DNA from: Cordilura impudica
Lineage: Eukaryota; Arthropoda; Insecta; Diptera; Scathophagidae
NCBI GenBank assembly: GCA_963682025.1
Contig: OY821517.1
Coordinates: 340,924,196 to 340,988,195 of the forward strand
Reading direction: 5' to 3'
Length of the DNA: 64,000 nucleotides
Shown here: positions 11,571 through 23,079 of the stretch, piece after piece
Layout of the letters: the number at the start of each line of letters is the position of its first letter
Position numbering within the stretch: the first letter of the stretch is position 1
Program-made: the position numbers and the translations under genes
Notes under the pieces: generated by a model
Told to the model about the DNA's origin: nothing
Database searches by the model: none
Seen by the model: only the letters and a program-made list of their open reading frames with translations

Positions 11571-11730
11571 CAAACAGGTTATTACATATCATAACTTTTT
11601 CACCAATACAATCATAAGTCACACCGAGTTTTTCTTACGCTCACATGTTACGATGATTTTTTCTTTTGTGATTGTATTGTGAAATAGAAATTTACCCCCC
11701 AGCGCGTATAGATGTTTACACATCAAAAAT

Positions 11731-11805
11731 TCATTAAATGAGCTTTTCGATGAAAATATGCAAAAACAAGCATTTAAAGCAAAATATGTATTAATAAAGG
11801 AAAAA
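11731..11805. repeat. 133-bp satellite monomer, right half after insertion
   Basis: TCATTAAATGAGC, then GATGAAAATATGCAAAAAC and GCATTTAAAGCAAAATATG, continue the monomer interrupted at 8074. Confidence 0.8.
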
Positions 11806-12000
11806 TTCTTATAAGCAAATATTCTGTACAAAACTCCTTAAAGTCTGAGAGATTTCCCCTACAGAAAGACTACACGATTCTAATACATTTTTTGTGTAAA
11901 GGAACCCTCAGCTTTAAAATCATATTTCCTATAGAAAACCCCACAGATTCTAAAGCATTTTTGCCACAAAAAAACCCTCATTTCATATCTATTAAGATAA
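11806..12000. repeat. Degenerate short repeats like the 38.4-40.4 kb minisatellite
   Basis: Recurring CTATAGAAAA, ACAGATTCTAAAGCATTTTT and 'CCTACAGAAAGAC' words, the same vocabulary as 38345-40374. Confidence 0.4.
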
Positions 12001-12869
12001 TAAACCATCAATAATATTATCTATCATATAAAATATGTTTATAACTCTATCATTGATTAAGCATAAAATCCAGGTGCTAAAATTTTCTAAAGAAATTTAA
12101 CACATGTTTATTCTTTTTTTTTTTTTTATTTCAAACTTATCAGGAATGTAGATCTTAAGATTCTTTAGTTTGCGGCTTAGAAGAAAATCTTAAAACCTCC
12201 AACGCCTTTCTTATACCAAATGAAAACAACAACAAAGAAATGTTTTGTTGTGCAGCTGCATTCAAAAACCACTAACATAATTTAAACTCTCAATCTTAAG
12301 TAAAAGTTTTCCAGCTGATGTTGCATTTAATATAGGGAAAGCTCAAATCAATATCCAACATATTTCGTTTTGCAACATATGAGGTTTTCCAGAATTTATG
12401 ATAAAAGTTAAGAAAAAAAAAAAATTAACAACGGAATGAGAACAAACCAAACAAAATTATGATCTTAAGAAAACATTTTATTTGAGTTTTTTTTTTATCA
12501 TTAAATGTTTTTATTTTTCATTTTTTCTTTTTTTTAATGAAAAATCACCTTAAGTCATGCTATCTCAAGAGATTTGTTTAAAAGGCTTTTTGCATTGTGT
12601 GTGTGTGTTTATTTTATTATTAAAGTGGGTGGTAATGTTAACTTTTTCCTGTCATAAAAGATTAAAGAGAAATTTGTTGTGCTGTTTAAATGTTTTTTTT
12701 TTCTATGTTTGCTATTACTACAATAGCAACAGTAATTGTTAATGACATAAATATGTCATTGGGATAATTTTTTTATTACTTAGTTTTTGAGTTTTTGTAA
12801 CAGGATATTTATGCTGATTTTATGCTTTGACCACAATGATTAATATGTTTTGGAAAAGTTTCAAGTTTA
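12001..12869. other. Unassigned DNA, possibly single copy
   Basis: 12130-12400 is more balanced in composition and matches nothing else in the window. No splice-bounded frame or homology can be defended. Confidence 0.35.
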
Positions 12870-12989
12870 AGGGCCGTATGCAAAAAAATTAAAGTGTACT
12901 TCAGGTAGAATTTATTGCATGTTTTTCATACAAAATTGTTGATAAAGTCTACTTGTAGTAAGTACACTTATATTTTTGCATACGGCCCT
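12870..12989. mobile_element. Small MITE with ~30-bp inverted ends
   Basis: 120 bp. The left end reads AGGGCCGTATGCAAAAA and continues to AAGTGTACTT. The right end is the complement of AGGGCCGTATGCAAAAATAT and contains AAGTACACTT. The arms enclose ~55 bp. No coding capacity and no secure target duplication (a TTA/TAA context is possible), so the superfamily is open. Confidence 0.65.
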
Positions 12990-13114
12990 AAAATTCATTT
13001 CAAAATATTTTTAAGCATATTATTAACTCTTAAGCATATTTTTTATAAACAAAGATTTTTATAAAAAAATGCAATATATTTTAAAATTAATTTTGAAATG
13101 TTTTATTTTATCAG

Positions 13115-15850
13115 TTTAAAGCATATTTAATTATACATGAGGATTTTTACAAAAAATTCAAAAGTAGCTATTTAAAGCAAAATATGCAAATTTATTGAAA
13201 ATTTCATAAATATGATAGATATTTATGAAATAAAATCACTAAATGTACATTTGAATGAAACTAAGCAAAACCCTCATTTAAAGCAAAATATGCACAAATA
13301 TGCAACAACTAATCGATGCCATTTTATGGTAAATTTATTGATTCGGACATAAAATAGTTTAATAAATCAGTATTTTGGAAAAAAAAATATGCAAAAACAT
13401 ATATTTAAAGCAAAATATGCAAAAATTTATGACTTTATAGTTCATGGCAATTTGTTGTAAATTTATTTATTCGGATAGATATTTATGAAAAAAGTTCAAT
13501 AAATAAATATTTTGATGAAAATAATCAAAACCATGCATTTAAAGCATATTATGCAAAAATATGCAACAATATGGAACTGCCAATAGGAACCATTTTATTG
13601 TAATTTTTTGTATTCAAAAATCTTAGAAAAATTAAGATTTTGATAAAAAAAAAATATGAAAAAACATGCATACACAGCAAAATATGCAAAAATAATAAAT
13701 AAATAAATAATAGCTTTTTTATGAAAATGTGATAAAAGATACAAGTAAAATATGCTAAATTGTGGCTCTAAAGATCGAAGGTTTGCAAAAATTTAATTTT
13801 TAACCAAAATATGCAAACGTATTAATTTAAAACAAAATTGGGCAAAAAATGTTTTAAGAAATCGATGTCTACTAATTGTAGATTTATTGACTGATAGATA
13901 TTTAAGAAATTGTTATTGTAAATGGACATTTTGATAGAAAAAAAAAGAAAAAACCTGCATTTAAAGCAAATATGCAAATATATGCAATAATATGCACTAA
14001 AAAACAAAACCATTTTTGTGACAAATAAATTGATTCTGATAAATATTAATTAAAAATATTTAAGAAATTGTTATTGTAAATGGACATTTTGATAGAAAAA
14101 AAGAAAAAACCTGCATTTAAAGCAAATATGCAAATATATGCAATAATATGCACTAAAAAACAAAACCATTTTTGTGACAGATAAATTTATTCTGATAAAT
14201 ATTAATAAAAAAAATTCAATAAATTATAATTTGCATGAAAATATTCAAAGGCATGCATTTATAGCAAAATATGCAAAAAATATGGAATTAAAAAGCAATA
14301 CCATTTTAGAGTATGTATATTTCATTTCATAGATGTTTATGTCAAATAAAATTATAAAATTATCATTTTGTGGAAAATATGCAAAAGTGTGCATTTACAG
14401 CAAATTATGCAAAAATCTACCGATGCAAATCTGTGGTATTTTTTAAAAAAAATAATTGGGATTCACGAAAAACAGTTTTTTAAATAAAACAAAAAATTAA
14501 AATATGCAAAGCATTTTATGTATTTTTCAAAATATGCAAAAATGTGCTACTACATTTCGGTCCCATTTTCCCTGTAACTTATTGCTTCAGATAGATATGT
14601 ATGAGATTAATTTTGTAAATGACCATTTTAATGAAAATATGCAAAAACATGCATTTAAAGCAAAATATGCAAAAATATGCATATACAAAACGAAGACTTT
14701 TTACCGTAAATTTGTTAAATAAGATTGCTATTTCTAAAAAAGTTAAAAAAATTTCTATTTTAATAAAAAAAAAAAAAAAATATGCATTTAATAGCAAAAT
14801 ATGCAAAAATATGCACTTACAAAACGAAGCCATTTTAATGTATGTGTATTTAATTGCACAGATATTTATGTAAATAAATTTAAAAAAGAGAATTTTCAGA
14901 AAAATATGCAAAAATTGGCATTTAAAGCAAAATATGCAAAAATCTTCCACTACAAATCTGTGCATTTTTTACAAAACAATTGACTTGGATTTATGAATAA
15001 CAGCTTTTTAAATAAAAAAACGTTATGAATATATGCAAAAAATGTTTCTTTAAGGCTAAATATGCAAAAATGTGCAACTACAATTCGGTCTCATTGTTCT
15101 TGTAAACTTATGCTTCGGATAGATATTTATGAAATTAATTTTGTAAATGATAATTTTAATGAAAATATGCCAAAAACAGGCATTTAAAGCAAAATATGCA
15201 AAAAATATGCACATACAAATCGAAGATATTTTATGGTAAATATGTTGACTAAGATAGCTATTTCCAAAACCAGTAAGAAAATTGTATTTTAATAAAAAAA
15301 ATTGTATTTAGAACAAAATATGCAATAATTGGAATAAAAATAAAGAAATAATTTTTTAAAATACGACCTTCAGCTCGATGAAATATTTTTTTAATTAACA
15401 AACGACAGGTATTTTATGAAATAAAATAAATAAACGATCATTTTGAATAAAGCGTACAAAAATATGCATTTACAGCAAAATATGCAAATAAGACTCGCAA
15501 GTACAAATCGATGCCATTTAATTGTAAATTTATTGATTCTTATAAATATTTGTGAAAAGAGTTCAATAATTTACCATTTGGACGGAAATATGCAAAAATA
15601 TAAAATTAAAGGAATAAATATGCAAAAACATGCAACTAAAAATCTATGGAATTTTACTGTTAATTAATTGATTCGAATGAAATAAGTTTTCTAAAAGATT
15701 ATTTTGAAAAAAAAATTTGCAAAAACTTGCACTTATGGCAAACTATGCAAAAATATGTAAAAATATCCAACTACGAATCTATGCAAATTTATTAAATTGG
15801 ATAGATGTTTTAAAAAAAAAATGCAATATATGATAATTTTTATTATGCCA
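13115..15850. repeat. Satellite block, ~133-bp monomer
   Basis: Same monomer vocabulary as 3930-8074. A recent local duplication is visible: about 155 bp at 13901-14058 recur almost unchanged from 14059 (offset 158), consistent with unequal exchange. Frames on both strands are by-products. Confidence 0.8.
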
Positions 15851-16159
15851 ATTAACTCAGCATTAATTTCTTAATCGTCCGTCTTTCCGTCCCAGCTCAA
15901 TATTTTCAAACTAAAACAAAATATATCAAAAACCTCAGCAAAACGTAGCAAAAAGTACTGATCTGCATCTCTAAGCAGCTAACGTCGAATTACTTAAGAT
16001 TTTGAAAAAAAAAAATACAAAAATTGATTTCTTTTCGAAAATCTTCAGAATATCTATAATTTTATAAATCCAATAAACGCTTAAAATGTTGCTTATTTAA
16101 AATTAAAGCATATTTTTTTTCTTTAACTGTGAACTCTTAAGGAATTTTTAACATTTTAA
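15851..16159. other. Unassigned AT-rich DNA
   Basis: A CGTCCGTCTTTCCGTCCC stretch near 15880 may be a remnant of a GTCY-bearing Helitron. Nothing else is recognised. Confidence 0.3.
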
Positions 16160-16606
16160 TGAAATGATACTCTGCACATGGGTTTTACGTTTACATTAAT
16201 ATCTGGACTTATTGTATTATTTATAAGAAATGTTAACAAAATATTTTAAAAAGTAAAAAACTTACTACTAAATTATTAGAACAAGACATTGAATTTTTTA
16301 GAGATGTCTACATATTGTTGGGCATATCTCAGCACAGAGATGACCGATTTACCCCATTTTCAATAGCAACCTGCTAAAAATAATGGCAAATAATATTATC
16401 TTAACTTTGCCCAGGTAAATGGTTTATTTAGTGAATGAGCGGAATTTCAACAGAGAGACGGACATCGCAATATCAACTCGAATTGTTATAAGAATCAAGA
16501 ATATACATATAGACTTTATGGGGTCGCAAATTCATTTTTCGATGTGTTACATAGGCATGGATAAAGTGATATATAATCTCTGCAAAGAGTTTTGGAGGGT
16601 ATACAA
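16160..16606 (-). mobile_element. INE-1/DINE-1-like non-autonomous Helitron (family 2), decayed
   Basis: Minus-strand copy of the elements at 191 and 25884. Read on the minus strand it starts GTATACCCTCCAAAAC, then TGATTCTTATAACAATTCGAG, GATGTCCGTCTCTCTGTTGAAAT and 'ATTCACTAAATAAACCATTTACCTGGG'-like sequence. The GTCY tract is very short and the 3' hairpin is lost. Confidence 0.6.
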
Positions 16607-18650
16607 AAATCTCAATTACTAATAATTATATGTCTGCATAAACAAAAATTACAATTTAATTTTTAACAGCTTAAGAAAACTTTTATTTTAAATTTATATT
16701 TTAGAAATGATCAATTTCAAGACTTTTAACTTTTTTTTTACAAAATTATCATTTAGCATTGAACAATATTTATTAATCCTTTGGACATTCAAATTCAAAA
16801 CCAGTTCATAGTTAAACTTGAGTGATTTTTTTTTTTTTTTTTTGGTTCAACTTGTTTGTTAAAGGTCACGCCAACACAATACAATTTTTTTTCTTTGGTT
16901 GGCTGCTGATGAACGATGAACCGGTAAAACAACATACAAAAACGATATAGAAAAAAAAAACAATATGCAACAAAAATTTCCTAAATGCATTTAAAAACTG
17001 ACACTAGCGTTTAAAACTTTAACAAGCAACTTTATAAAGCCAAAAAAAAAAAATAAAATAAAAGAAAAAAATTTATCCTGTGATTAAGTAAAATGTTTTA
17101 GTGGAGAAGAAATTTATGTTAAACTTAAACTTAAATTAACCAAGCATAACCTTCAGTTTTGCTTAAATGGAGTTAAGTCACAGAGATGTACGAACGGACG
17201 GACAGACAGACAAGCAGTCAGATAGACCTTCATTTTGCAAGATTGTCATAAAATAACTTTAATGTTAATGCCAAATGACAAAGAGATTGAACAGTTTTAA
17301 AAAAATAAACAAGATTTCCTATGAACAAATATTTTTGTTTAAGCCTTGCACCATAAAAAGTGTCATATTCAATAAAAATTTAAGCATTTACACCCAGTTT
17401 TTGTTTATTTCAATGTCATGTAAGTTCTTGAGACTTGAATAATAAAAAAAAAAAAAAATACCATAAACCATGGCTAAGAACAGATTAATTCTAGTGTCAA
17501 AGTTATTTTTTTTTTATGTTTACAAAATAAAATAGCTGTTCAAATACATAGAAGTAGTTAAACCAATCGCTATAAAGTGGTTCTTTAATCCATTTAATAT
17601 GTCATAAACATTAAAAAAAAACAAAAACAAAAAAATATTGTTTAAATGGATTTGAAACTTGTTGTCCCCTAGTAAGATTGATACTTTAAAATTTTGCAAA
17701 AAAAAAAAAAAAAAAAAAAAAATAGCTTTACTTAAAAAGAAAAAAATTAAGGTCATGGTTTGTAAAATTTCAGTGCTTTTCAGAAACATTATTATTTTTT
17801 TTTTTTTTCTTAATAAAAATTATTAAATACTGACTGACATATCTGTTAATTTATTAAAAACATATAACAACAATATCAATCAATTATACTAAACATACAG
17901 ACGTAAATGGAATTTCAGCAAAAAAAAATCTATAAAAATGACATAATATTATTTATTTAATGTTTAACAACATGTGGCCATAGTTTCGATTATTTTTAAT
18001 TAAAAACTTTTTCTGCTTACATTTGGTTTGTTAAAAGTATTTTTGTAATCCAAAACAAATTCCTTGATATCTTAATTACAAAAAAAGTTATAAGCTTAAT
18101 AAGAAAATATGCCTCAATTAATATTACTTATACGTCAGAGTGCTGCCAAAATAGATTAATTCGAATAACTTTGTAATGACATTAATTTTTGGGAATTTTT
18201 TTGTTTAAATTCTTTAGATATGTTTAATATTCACATTCTTCTATTGTTATAATCTATGAAGTCATGATTTTTATTGGGTTTCATGACATTAATATTAATA
18301 TAAATTTTAAGAACCGTTTTATTTCTTAATAATTTTAGATTCACAATTTAATTTTATTTTTTGTCATTTCTTTTTTTGCTTTTTGTTTTTGTAAACTCGA
18401 GATTATCTTTATAGCTTGCAGTTTTTAAATTAAAAAGAAATTTACTGATATTGCTTAAATTATTTCGAATGATTAACACGTACACACAGATAAGTCAGAT
18501 ATCATAACTTTTACTTTGATGGATAATAATATTTATTTACTTAATAATATATATTTTCTTGTCTAATCATTATATTTTGCTGCATAATATATTATCAACA
18601 ATTTTATAAATTTTATGAAACAAAGATTGAAATAAAAATCTGTTTAAATG
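16607..18650. other. AT-rich DNA, no gene seen
   Basis: Long A and T runs (about 16825, 17696, 17796). A GGACGGACAGACAGAC tract near 17193 resembles the microsatellite of INE-1 elements but lacks the rest. No coding or RNA signal. Confidence 0.45.
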
Positions 18651-18740
18651 GTCGTTCTCAAACCAGTGGAAAAAATATGGCAAAATATGCAGAAAATATA
18701 GCACCAAAACTCGGTGCAATTTTATAGTTTCGGATATGTA
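18651..18740. repeat. Isolated fragment of the 133-bp satellite
   Basis: GGCAAAATATGCAGAAAATAT and a 'CTCGGTGCAATTTTATAGTTTCGGATA'-like stretch match the monomer in degraded form. Confidence 0.4.
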
Positions 18741-18869
18741 AGTGTGTATGCATTTTTATTTATTTTCATCATATTACACAACATAAGAAGTTCTTCTTCA
18801 AAACTGAAAAAGAGGATGTTAAGAATGAACTTATTATATACATAAATATTTGAAACTTTTTAAAAGGGT

Positions 18870-19001
18870 GATACTTTTGTGAATAAGTTATTTTTCCGTT
18901 CAATATACAAAAGTTTTCCACCATTATAATAAATGTTTATAAACAATGTGATTTCTTAATTTAAAGTATTTTTGGAAATTTACTTTTAATATAACCTTTT
19001 T
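18870..19001. repeat. Left fragment of the ~456-bp tandem repeat
   Basis: TTATTTTTCCGTTCAATA, then AAATGTTTATAAACAATG and a 'TAATTTAAAGTATTTTTGGAAATTTAC' stretch align with 21668-21780. The T-rich-core element at 19002 therefore landed inside this tandem repeat. Confidence 0.65.
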
Positions 19002-19139
19002 GTGTTTAAGCGCGCAGGGGGGTAAATTTCAAAAACAGCGTAACATGTAAGCATAACATGTGAGCGTAAGATGTGAGTCGTAAGACAAAATGTGATTGTA
19101 TTGGTGAAAAAATTATGATATTATGATAACCTGTTTGAA

Positions 19140-19963
19140 AATTAAAAATAAAAAATTAAAAATTAAAAATAAAAAATGAAAAAAAAAAATGAAAAATAAA
19201 AAATTAAAAATGAAAAATAAAAAATTAAAAATAAAAAATTAAAAATTAAAAATGAAAAATAGAAAATGAAAAATAAAAAATGAAAATTAGAAAATGAAAA
19301 ATGAAAAATGAAAAATTAAAAATAAAAAATGAAAAATGAAAAATAAAAAATGAAAAATGAAAAAAAAAAATTAAAAATGGAAAATATAAAATGAAAAATA
19401 AAAAATGAAAAATGAAAAAACGAAAAATGAAAAATAAAAAATTAAAAATAAAAAATTAAAAATAAAAAAAAAAATTAAAAATGGAAAATAGAAAATGAAA
19501 AATAAAAAATTAAAAATAAATATGAAAAATGAAAATTAAAAAATGAAAAATGAAAAATAAAAAAGAAAAATAAAAAAGAAAAATGAAAAATGAAAAAAAA
19601 ATAAAAACTGGAAAATGAAAAATGAAGAAAAATTAAAACTGAAAAATAAAAAATGAAAAATGAAAAATAAAAAATGAAAAATTAAAATTAAAAAATTAAA
19701 AATGAAAAATAAAAAATTAAAAATGAAAAATGAAAAAACGAAAAATGAAAAATTAAAAATAAAAAAAAAAAATAATGGAAAATAAAAAAAAATTAAGAAT
19801 AAAAAATTAAAAATGAAAAATTAAAAATGAAAAATGGAAAATAAAAAATGAAAAATAAAAAATGAAAAATTAAAAATGAAAAATAGAAAATGAAAAATAA
19901 AAAATGAAAAACGAAAAATGAAAAATAAAAAATGAAAAATGAAAAAACCAAAAATGAAAAATA
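19140..19963 (-). repeat. A-rich minisatellite (core of copy 2, left)
   Basis: AAAAATGAAAAATAAAAAAT-type words, the complement of the core of copy 1. Confidence 0.8.
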
Positions 19964-20745
19964 AACAAGTAAGAAAATTATAGTCGGTCTAGACCGACTA
20001 TACGATACCCTACATCATGTGTTTAGAGACCCTATCTCTCAGGCCCAACTAACTGGATATAGAAAAGAAGCATAACCCAAATTTGAGTGGGATTTTTATT
20101 AATTTTTTCGGCTGCAGATATGAAAAAGTTCATATCGGATGCTATATCTATATGGGGACTAGGCCCAAAAATGGACCGATCCTGACCATGTTCGGTAAAG
20201 TCTCTTGTATTTTTCAAAAATATATACAAACAAAATTTGAGAAGAATCAGTGCAATATTTTCGTTTTTTTTTTAGATTTAAGTGAAGATCGGGAAGCAGC
20301 TCTATATGGGGCCTATGACTAAGAGTTGTCCAATAGGGATCATTTTTGGACTACTGATTAATGGATGTAATATATACATACAAAGCCAATTTGGCTAAGA
20401 TTTGTATGATAATTTGGATCTTATGGCAATATATGTTGATTTCATAGGGGTCATTTGTATGGGAGCTAGGTCTGAACACGGACCGATTCTCACCAATTTC
20501 AATAGCGTTCATCCCATGGCCGATAAAAGATCAAATACCAAATTTCGTCAAAATACATTCATATTTGCGACCTGCAGTTTGATTACAAGCTTTACATGGA
20601 CACACAGACGGACGGACGGACGGACGGACATCGTTAAATCAAATCAGATAGTGATTCTGATTCGATCGGTATAATTAAAGATGGGTGTAGGTCAAATATT
20701 TTTGGTAGTTACAAACAGCAGCAGAAAGTCATTATAGGGTATAAA
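19964..20745 (-). mobile_element. INE-1/DINE-1-like Helitron, GTCC family, copy C
   Basis: Starts AACAAGTAAGAAAATTATAG with the perfect palindrome of half-site TATAGTCGGTCT. It carries an ACGGACGGACGGACGGACGG microsatellite near 20608 and ends TTATAGGGTATAAAA. Compared with copies A, B and D, a ~25-bp stretch next to the terminal TATACCC block (the ACCACATAGTGGT word) is deleted, so the subterminal inverted repeat is gone. Non-coding. Confidence 0.75.
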
Positions 20746-21178
20746 AATGAAAAAAAAAAATAAAAAATGAAAAATGAAAAAACCAAAAATGAAAAATAAA
20801 AAATGAAAAATTAAAAATGGAAAATAAAAAAAAAAATTAAGAATAAAAAATGAAAAATAAAAAATGGAAAATAAAAAATTAAAAATAGAAAATGAAAAAT
20901 AAAAAAATAAAAATAAATATGAAAAATGAAAATTGAAAAATGAAAAATAAAAAAAGAAAAATAAAAAAGAAAAATGAAAAAAAAAATAAAACTTGGAAAA
21001 TGAAAAATGAAGAAAAAAATTAAAACTGAAAAATAAAAAATGAAAAATGAAAAATGAAAAATAAAAAATGAAAAATTAAAATTAAAAAATTAAAAATAAA
21101 ATATGAAAAATGAAAAATGAAAAACAAAAAATGAAAAACGAAAAATAAAAAATAAAAAACGAAAAATTAAAAATTAAC
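20746..21178 (-). repeat. A-rich minisatellite (core of copy 2, right)
   Basis: Continuation of the array after the nested Helitron. Confidence 0.8.
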
Positions 21179-21328
21179 CGTTTAAAATAATAAATAACAA
21201 TAAATATTTTTATAGTTGATTGCTATAAGTGATACGCTTTCTGTTTGATTTTAAGAAAGTGCTCTAAAAAAATCTATAATTACTAGATGTTTACACATCT
21301 CCCCTGCGATCGGACTCACATGATTTTT

Positions 21329-22600
21329 TGTATCTTGATGTAAGTGATAATATTTTATTGCAGCAACATGTTGCTAGTAAAATGGTTTTGCTTCAGCTTG
21401 TTGGAGTCTATAACTGGAAAATGTAGTTTTTATTAAATATAAATCTCCTTATATATGTTTAATAATAACCCACTTTTAATAAAACTTAATATAAATTACA
21501 GCAACATGTTGCTGACGAAATGGTTTTGATTCTCTTTGATCTGTTGAAAAAATATACAATACATTGTTAACGAAACTGATCGTAAAAGTTTATATTTCAT
21601 TACAGTATTACTGCAACTTGTTGGTGGGAATTTTTTTTTTTTAAGTTTTCTTGCCTTTTTTTGAAATAAGTAATTTTTCCATTCCATCAATAAAGGTTTT
21701 CCAGCATTATACCAAATGTTTATAAACAATGCGTGGTCCTAATTTAAAATATTTTTGCAAAATTACTATCAATATAATTTTTTTTAAGTTAATATATAAG
21801 ATAATATTTTATTGTCGCAACACGTTGCTAGTAAAATGGTTTTGCTTCAACTTGTTGAAGTCTGACTGGTAAATCTGGCCTTTTTAAATATAAACTCCTT
21901 ATGTAAGTTTAACAGTAACGCACTTATAATAAAACTTAATGTAAATTACAGCAACATGTTGCTGATGAAATGGTTTTGATTCTCTGTGATCTATTTTATA
22001 AAAAAAGCATAATACAGGTTTAATGAAACTGATCGTAAAAGGTTATATTTCATTACAGTATTACAGTAACATGTTGCTGAGAAATTTTTTTTTTTAATTT
22101 TTCTTGCCTTGTTGCAGCTTTAATGTAAAAGAGTTTGTGGAATAAGTAATTTTTCCATTCCATCATTAAAGGTTTTCCAGCATTAAAAGTTTCCAGCATT
22201 ATTTTTGTAAAATAACTTTCAATATAATCTTTTTAACTAATAAAATAATATGATATGTTATTGCAGCAACATGTTGACAGTAAAATGGTTCTGCTTCAAT
22301 GTGTTAAAGTTTAGGACTGTATTTTTTTTTAAATATAAATCTCCTTATATCAGTATTATAATGAATTTTTAATAAAACTTAATGTAAAAGACTTTATTTA
22401 ATTATAGTAACATGTTGCTGGAAAAAATTTAGATTTTATCTTTTTTTTTTATTTTACTTTCCTTGTTAAGGCCTATGATTCTGTGGAACTTATTTGTTTT
22501 AACTGAAATCTTCTTTAAAAACAAAAATATATTTTAAATAAAACTCAATGCAACAAACTATATTTTATTATAGCAACATATTGCTAGTATCTAGTCAATA
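21329..22600. repeat. ~456-bp tandem repeat with GCAACATGTTGC boxes
   Basis: About 2.7 units. Landmarks recur at 21363 and 21817 (GCAACATGTTGCTAGTAAAA and its variant), 21501 and 21951 (GCAACATGTTGCTGA), and again near 22069, 22264 and 22407, giving 450-459 bp. Each unit holds two or three GCAACATGTTGC-like palindromes plus TTTTCCATTCCATCA and 'GGTTTTCCAGCATTA'. Non-coding. Confidence 0.7.
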
Positions 22601-22604
22601 TGTA

Positions 22605-22697
22605 CATACTTGAGCATTTTGATATGCAAATACATGCATTTAAGTCTAAATATATTTTTACAGAAAATTTATTGTTTTGGACAGATATTAATGAAAA
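22605..22697. repeat. Satellite fragment next to Helitron H1
   Basis: TTGAGCATTTTGATATGCAA, ATGCATTTAAG and GGACAGATATTAATGAAAA match the 133-bp monomer with deletions. Confidence 0.5.
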
Positions 22698-23075
22698 CTT
22701 GCAGATCCCAGCTCTTGAAATTTGGGTGCAAATTCTAGGAAATTTTATTTATCCATTTAATAAAGACCCTAAAGGTATGCTAATCAATTTTAGCCCATTC
22801 ACAAATCAACACTTTTTATTGTCGCTATTGTCGTTATTTTTCAATTCACCACAGGGCGTTTTGCAAACACATTAACAAATTTAATAAATACACACACATC
22901 ATTGTATATTTCTAAGTATGTGTTAGCAGCAACTTTAAATGCATTTTACTCCAAAAAAAAACATAGAAATGTAAAAATCTCTATATCTGGTGGTCAGCTA
23001 AAAAGAAATACCTTTCAAATGAGGGATGTTTGGTGAAAATACGATTAAAACTGACAAACTAATATCGGTCAAAAG
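22698..23075 (-). mobile_element. Non-autonomous Helitron (CTAG family), copy H1, 5'-truncated
   Basis: Minus-strand relative of 44706-45088. The 3' hairpin (CTTGAAATTTGGG, from CTCGAAATTCGAG) and terminal CTAG are mutated. The body words CTAAAGGTATGCTAATCAAT and ATTCACAAATCAACAC are clear. The 5' end stops abruptly at 'GAAATCGC' and satellite resumes at 23076. Confidence 0.7.
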
Positions 23076-23079
23076 AAAT

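Larger units (their letters stand above)
8075..11724 (+). mobile_element. T-rich-core repeat element, copy 1 (unclassified)
   Basis: Left end CATGTGAGTCCGATCACAGG, followed by GAGATGTGTAAACATCTAG and a unique leader to about 8260. The core is then a long array of T-rich words (TTTTTCATTTTTTATTTTT-like). The right end, from about 11570, contains CAAACAGGTTAT, CACCAATACAATCA, TTACGCTCACATGTTACG, TTACCCCCCAGCGCG and TAGATGTTTACACATC. The last word is the reverse complement of GATGTGTAAACATCTA near the left end, a 16-bp subterminal inverted repeat. An inverted copy lies at 19002-21322 and a partial copy at 40375-41815. Two Helitron copies sit in the core. I recognise no family and no coding capacity; the long Phe/Ile-rich open frames are microsatellite artefacts. 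Confidence 0.7.
19002..21322 (-). mobile_element. T-rich-core repeat element, copy 2, inverted
   Basis: Reverse-complement relative of 8075-11724. It starts with a decayed end (GTGTTTAAGCGCGCAGGGGGG), has 'GTGATTGTATTGGTG' and 'ATAACCTGTTTGAAAAT', then an A-rich (minus-strand T-rich) core. It ends with the complement of the conserved leader, including GATGTTTACACATCTCCCC and CGATCGGACTCACATG. Flanks CTTTTT (18996-19001) and ATTTTT (21323-21328) fit a 6-bp duplication with one mismatch, but the site is T-rich. One Helitron copy is nested inside. The right-hand end is well conserved; the left lacks the TAGATGTTTACACATC word of copy 1. No coding capacity. Confidence 0.7.

Noticed and set aside
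10071..11594. Long Phe/Ile/His/Leu open frames in the T-rich core (also 41453-41865)
   Set aside because: They are direct readings of the TTTTTCATTTTT minisatellite in all frames; no protein-like composition.
8075..11724. T-rich element as a Helitron (5' TC, preceded by A)
   Set aside because: No hairpin with CTRR at the right end of either copy that retains it.
17170..17230. GGAC/AGAC tract as an INE-1 copy
   Set aside because: Only the microsatellite is present; no other landmark of the family nearby.
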